Assembly (NCBI RefSeq): GCF_020379485.1
Contig: NW_026014174.1
Location: forward strand, 1 to 64,000
Reading direction: 5' to 3'
Length of the DNA stretch: 64,000 bases
Origin: Brassica napus
Lineage: Eukaryota > Streptophyta > Magnoliopsida > Brassicales > Brassicaceae
The notes beneath the pieces are model-generated. The model was given only the letters and a program-made list of their open reading frames with translations. It had not been told where the DNA came from and made no database searches. A program made the translations under genes and the position numbers. This document shows positions 61,901-64,000 of the stretch, in pieces (the stretch's first letter is position 1; the number at the start of each line of letters is the position of its first letter).

Positions 61901-64000
61901 GGGAATAGCACAGCTTCTTCGTCGTTCCAATCAAACCAGGATGAATCACTTTGTGAGAAGCTTGATTTGGATACATAAAGTGGTGGAGAATCACCAGGAA
62001 GTTGAATAAATCTCATAGGAGTTGGGATGAAGAAGTTATCCCACTTTCAAATCAGGTGATTCCAGTTTCCCAGTTTGGGAATAGCACAGCTTCTTCGTCG
62101 TTCCAATCAAACCAGGATGAATCACTTTGTGAGAAGCTTGATTTGGATACATAAAGTGGTGGAGAATCACCAGGAAGTTGAATAAATCTCATAGGAGTTG
62201 GCATGAAGAAGTTATCCCACTTTCAAATCAGGTGATTCCAGTTTCCCAGTTTGGGAATAGCACAGCTTCTTCGTCGTTCCAATCAAACCAGGATGAATCA
62301 CTTTGTGAGAAGCTTGATTTGGATACATAAAGTGGTGGAGAATCACCAGGAAGTTGAATAAATCTCATAGGAGTTGGCATGAAGAAGTTATCCCACTTTC
62401 AAATCAGGTGATTCCAGTTTCCCAGTTTGGGAATAGCACAGCTTCTTCGTCGTTCCAATCAAACCAGGATGAATCACTTTGTGAGAAGCTTGATTTGGAT
62501 ACATAAAGTGGTGGAGAATCACCAGGAAGTTGAATAAATCTCATAGGAGTTGGGATGAAGAAGTTATCCCACTTTCAAATCAGGTGATTCCAGTTTCCCA
62601 GTTTGGGAATAGCACAGCTTCTTCGTCGTTCCAATCAAACCAGGATGAATCACTTTGTGAGAAGCTTGATTTGGATACATAAAGTGGTGGAGAATCACCA
62701 GGAAGTTGAATAAATCTCATAGGAGTTGGCATGAAGAAGTTATCCCACTTTCAAATCAGGTGATTCCAGTTTCCCAGTTTGGGAATAGCACAGCTTCTTC
62801 GTCGTTCCAATCAAACCAGGATGAATCACTTTGTGAGAAGCTTGATTTGGATACATAAAGTGGTGGAGAATCACCAGGAAGTTGAATAAATCTCATAGGA
62901 GTTGGCATGAAGAAGTTATCCCACTTTCAAATCAGGTGATTCCAGTTTCCCAGTTTGGGAATAGCACAGCTTCTTCGTCGTTCCAATCAAACCAGGATGA
63001 ATCACTTTGTGAGAAGCTTGATTTGGATACATAAAGTGGTGGAGAATCACCAGGAAGTTGAATAAATCTCATAGGAGTTGGGATGAAGAAGTTATCCCAC
63101 TTTCAAATCAGGTGATTCCAGTTTCCCAGTTTGGGAATAGCACAGCTTCTTCGTCGTTCCAATCAAACCAGGATGAATCACTTTGTGAGAAGCTTGATTT
63201 GGATACATAAAGTGGTGGAGAATCACCAGGAAGTTGAATAAATCTCATAGGAGTTGGATGAAGAAGTTATCCCACTTTCAAATCAGGTGATTCCAGTTTC
63301 CCAGTTTGGGAATAGCACAGCTTCTTCGTCGTTCCAATCAAACCAGGATGAATCACTTTGTGAGAAGCTTGATTTGGATACATAAAGTGGTGGAGAATCA
63401 CCAGGAAGTTGAATAAATCTCATAGGAGTTGGGATGAAGAAGTTATCCCACTTTCAAATCAGGTGATTCCAGTTTCCCAGTTTGGGAATAGCACAGCTTC
63501 TTCGTCGTTCCAATCAAACCAGGATGAATCACTTTGTGAGAAGCTTGATTTGGATACATAAAGTGGTGGAGAATCACCAGGAAGTTGAATAAATCTCATA
63601 GGAGTTGGGATGAAGAAGTTATCCCACTTTCAAATCAGGTGATTCCAGTTTCCCAGTTTGGGAATAGCACAGCTTCTTCGTCGTTCCAATCAAACCAGGA
63701 TGAATCACTTTGTGAGAAGCTTGATTTGGATACATAAAGTGGTGGAGAATCACCAGGAAGTTGAATAAATCTCATAGGAGTTGGGATGAAGAAGTTATCC
63801 CACTTTCAAATCAGGTGATTCCAGTTTCCCAGTTTGGGAATAGCACAGCTTCTTCGTCGTTCCAATCAAACCAGGATGAATCACTTTGTGAGAAGCTTGA
63901 TTTGGATACATAAAGTGGTGGAGAATCACCAGGAAGTTGAATAAATCTCATAGGAGTTGGGATGAAGAAGTTATCCCACTTTCAAATCAGGTGATTCCAG
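37911..64000. repeat. CentBr-like satellite array, right homogeneous block
   Basis: About 148 monomers that are almost identical, with exact 176-bp spacing over long runs. Two sites carry most of the variation. One is C or G in GTTGG[C/G]ATGAAG along the whole block. The other is TGTAAGAAG or TGTGAGAAG, mixed up to about 41190 and then uniformly TGTGAGAAG. Three monomers lack the C/G base (near 44603, 53930 and 63257), and one has GGGAAG for GGGATG (near 50588). Marker variants of the middle block (AATAAC, CTCTTGG, TTGCCAG, CTTCATCG) are absent. No mobile element or gene is present. The block runs off the right edge of the window. Confidence 0.95.
49003..54282. repeat. Candidate six-monomer higher-order repeat (1056 bp)
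   Basis: Within the homogeneous block the C form of the C/G marker falls at 49003, 50059, 51115, 52171, 53227 and 54282. The spacings are 1056, 1056, 1056, 1056 and 1055 bp. Every monomer between these carries G, except one at about 53930 that lacks the base and accounts for the 1055. This is five consecutive hexamer periods of a C-G-G-G-G-G pattern. It rests on one marker site, so it is a candidate rather than a proven higher-order unit. Confidence 0.6.

Noticed and set aside
44603..63258. Three monomers lacking the C/G base, spaced exactly 9327 bp apart (44603, 53930, 63257), suggesting a 53-monomer repeat
   Set aside because: The order of C and G monomers on either side does not match among the three places, so a 9.3-kb tandem duplication is not supported. 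The equal spacing may be chance; the base is also in a G-run prone to calling errors.
1..64000. CRISPR array
   Set aside because: The whole 176-bp unit is repeated without unique spacers, and the retrotransposons, LTRs and satellite are typical of a plant nuclear centromere.

Overview
This window is the inside of a plant centromere, almost certainly from Brassica (B. rapa, B. oleracea or an allopolyploid of them). About 47 kb of the 64 kb is a head-to-tail tandem repeat with a 176-bp period and one HindIII site (AAGCTT) per monomer in nearly every copy. I recognise the monomer as the CentBr family of Brassica centromeric satellites, CentBr1-like; this is recognition from memory, not a database match. 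There are no cellular genes, tRNA, rRNA or CRISPR features. The only protein-coding content is gag-pol of Ty1/copia LTR retrotransposons inserted into the satellite, all on the + strand.

Layout. (1) 1-10936: about 62 satellite monomers with many single-base indels. (2) 10937-16372: Copia-1, 5.4 kb, LTRs of 483 bp with unusual TA...TA termini, 5-bp target duplication GAAGT, a frameshifted polyprotein and a gag without a zinc knuckle. (3) 16373-20328: about 22 monomers of a more diverged, mixed type. (4) 20329-26490: Copia-2A, 6.2 kb, LTRs of 601 bp, one uninterrupted 1523-codon gag-pol, target duplication TGAAT. (5) 26491-28255: ten monomers. (6) 28256-28863: a lone Copia-2 LTR followed by the first 8 bases of the primer-binding site. 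(7) 28861-30620: the same ten monomers again. (8) 30621-36779: Copia-2B, a near-identical copy of 2A with three single-base deletions in gag-pol. (9) 36780-37910: the first six monomers of the same block. (10) 37911-64000: about 148 nearly identical monomers, differing mainly at one C/G site.

How the parts fit. The three Copia-2 loci share the target duplication and the downstream satellite variants, and the last monomer before each LTR matches too. They are therefore best read as one insertion, amplified with its flanking satellite by recombination in the array, not as three integrations. The result is a composite tandem unit of about 2.37 kb (LTR plus ten monomers). In the homogeneous right-hand array the C/G marker shows a run of perfect six-monomer (1056-bp) periodicity, a candidate higher-order repeat. 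No gene-based system is present; what is unusual is the structural history of the centromere: element-satellite co-amplification, a microhomology-edged lone LTR, non-canonical LTR ends and subarray boundaries.
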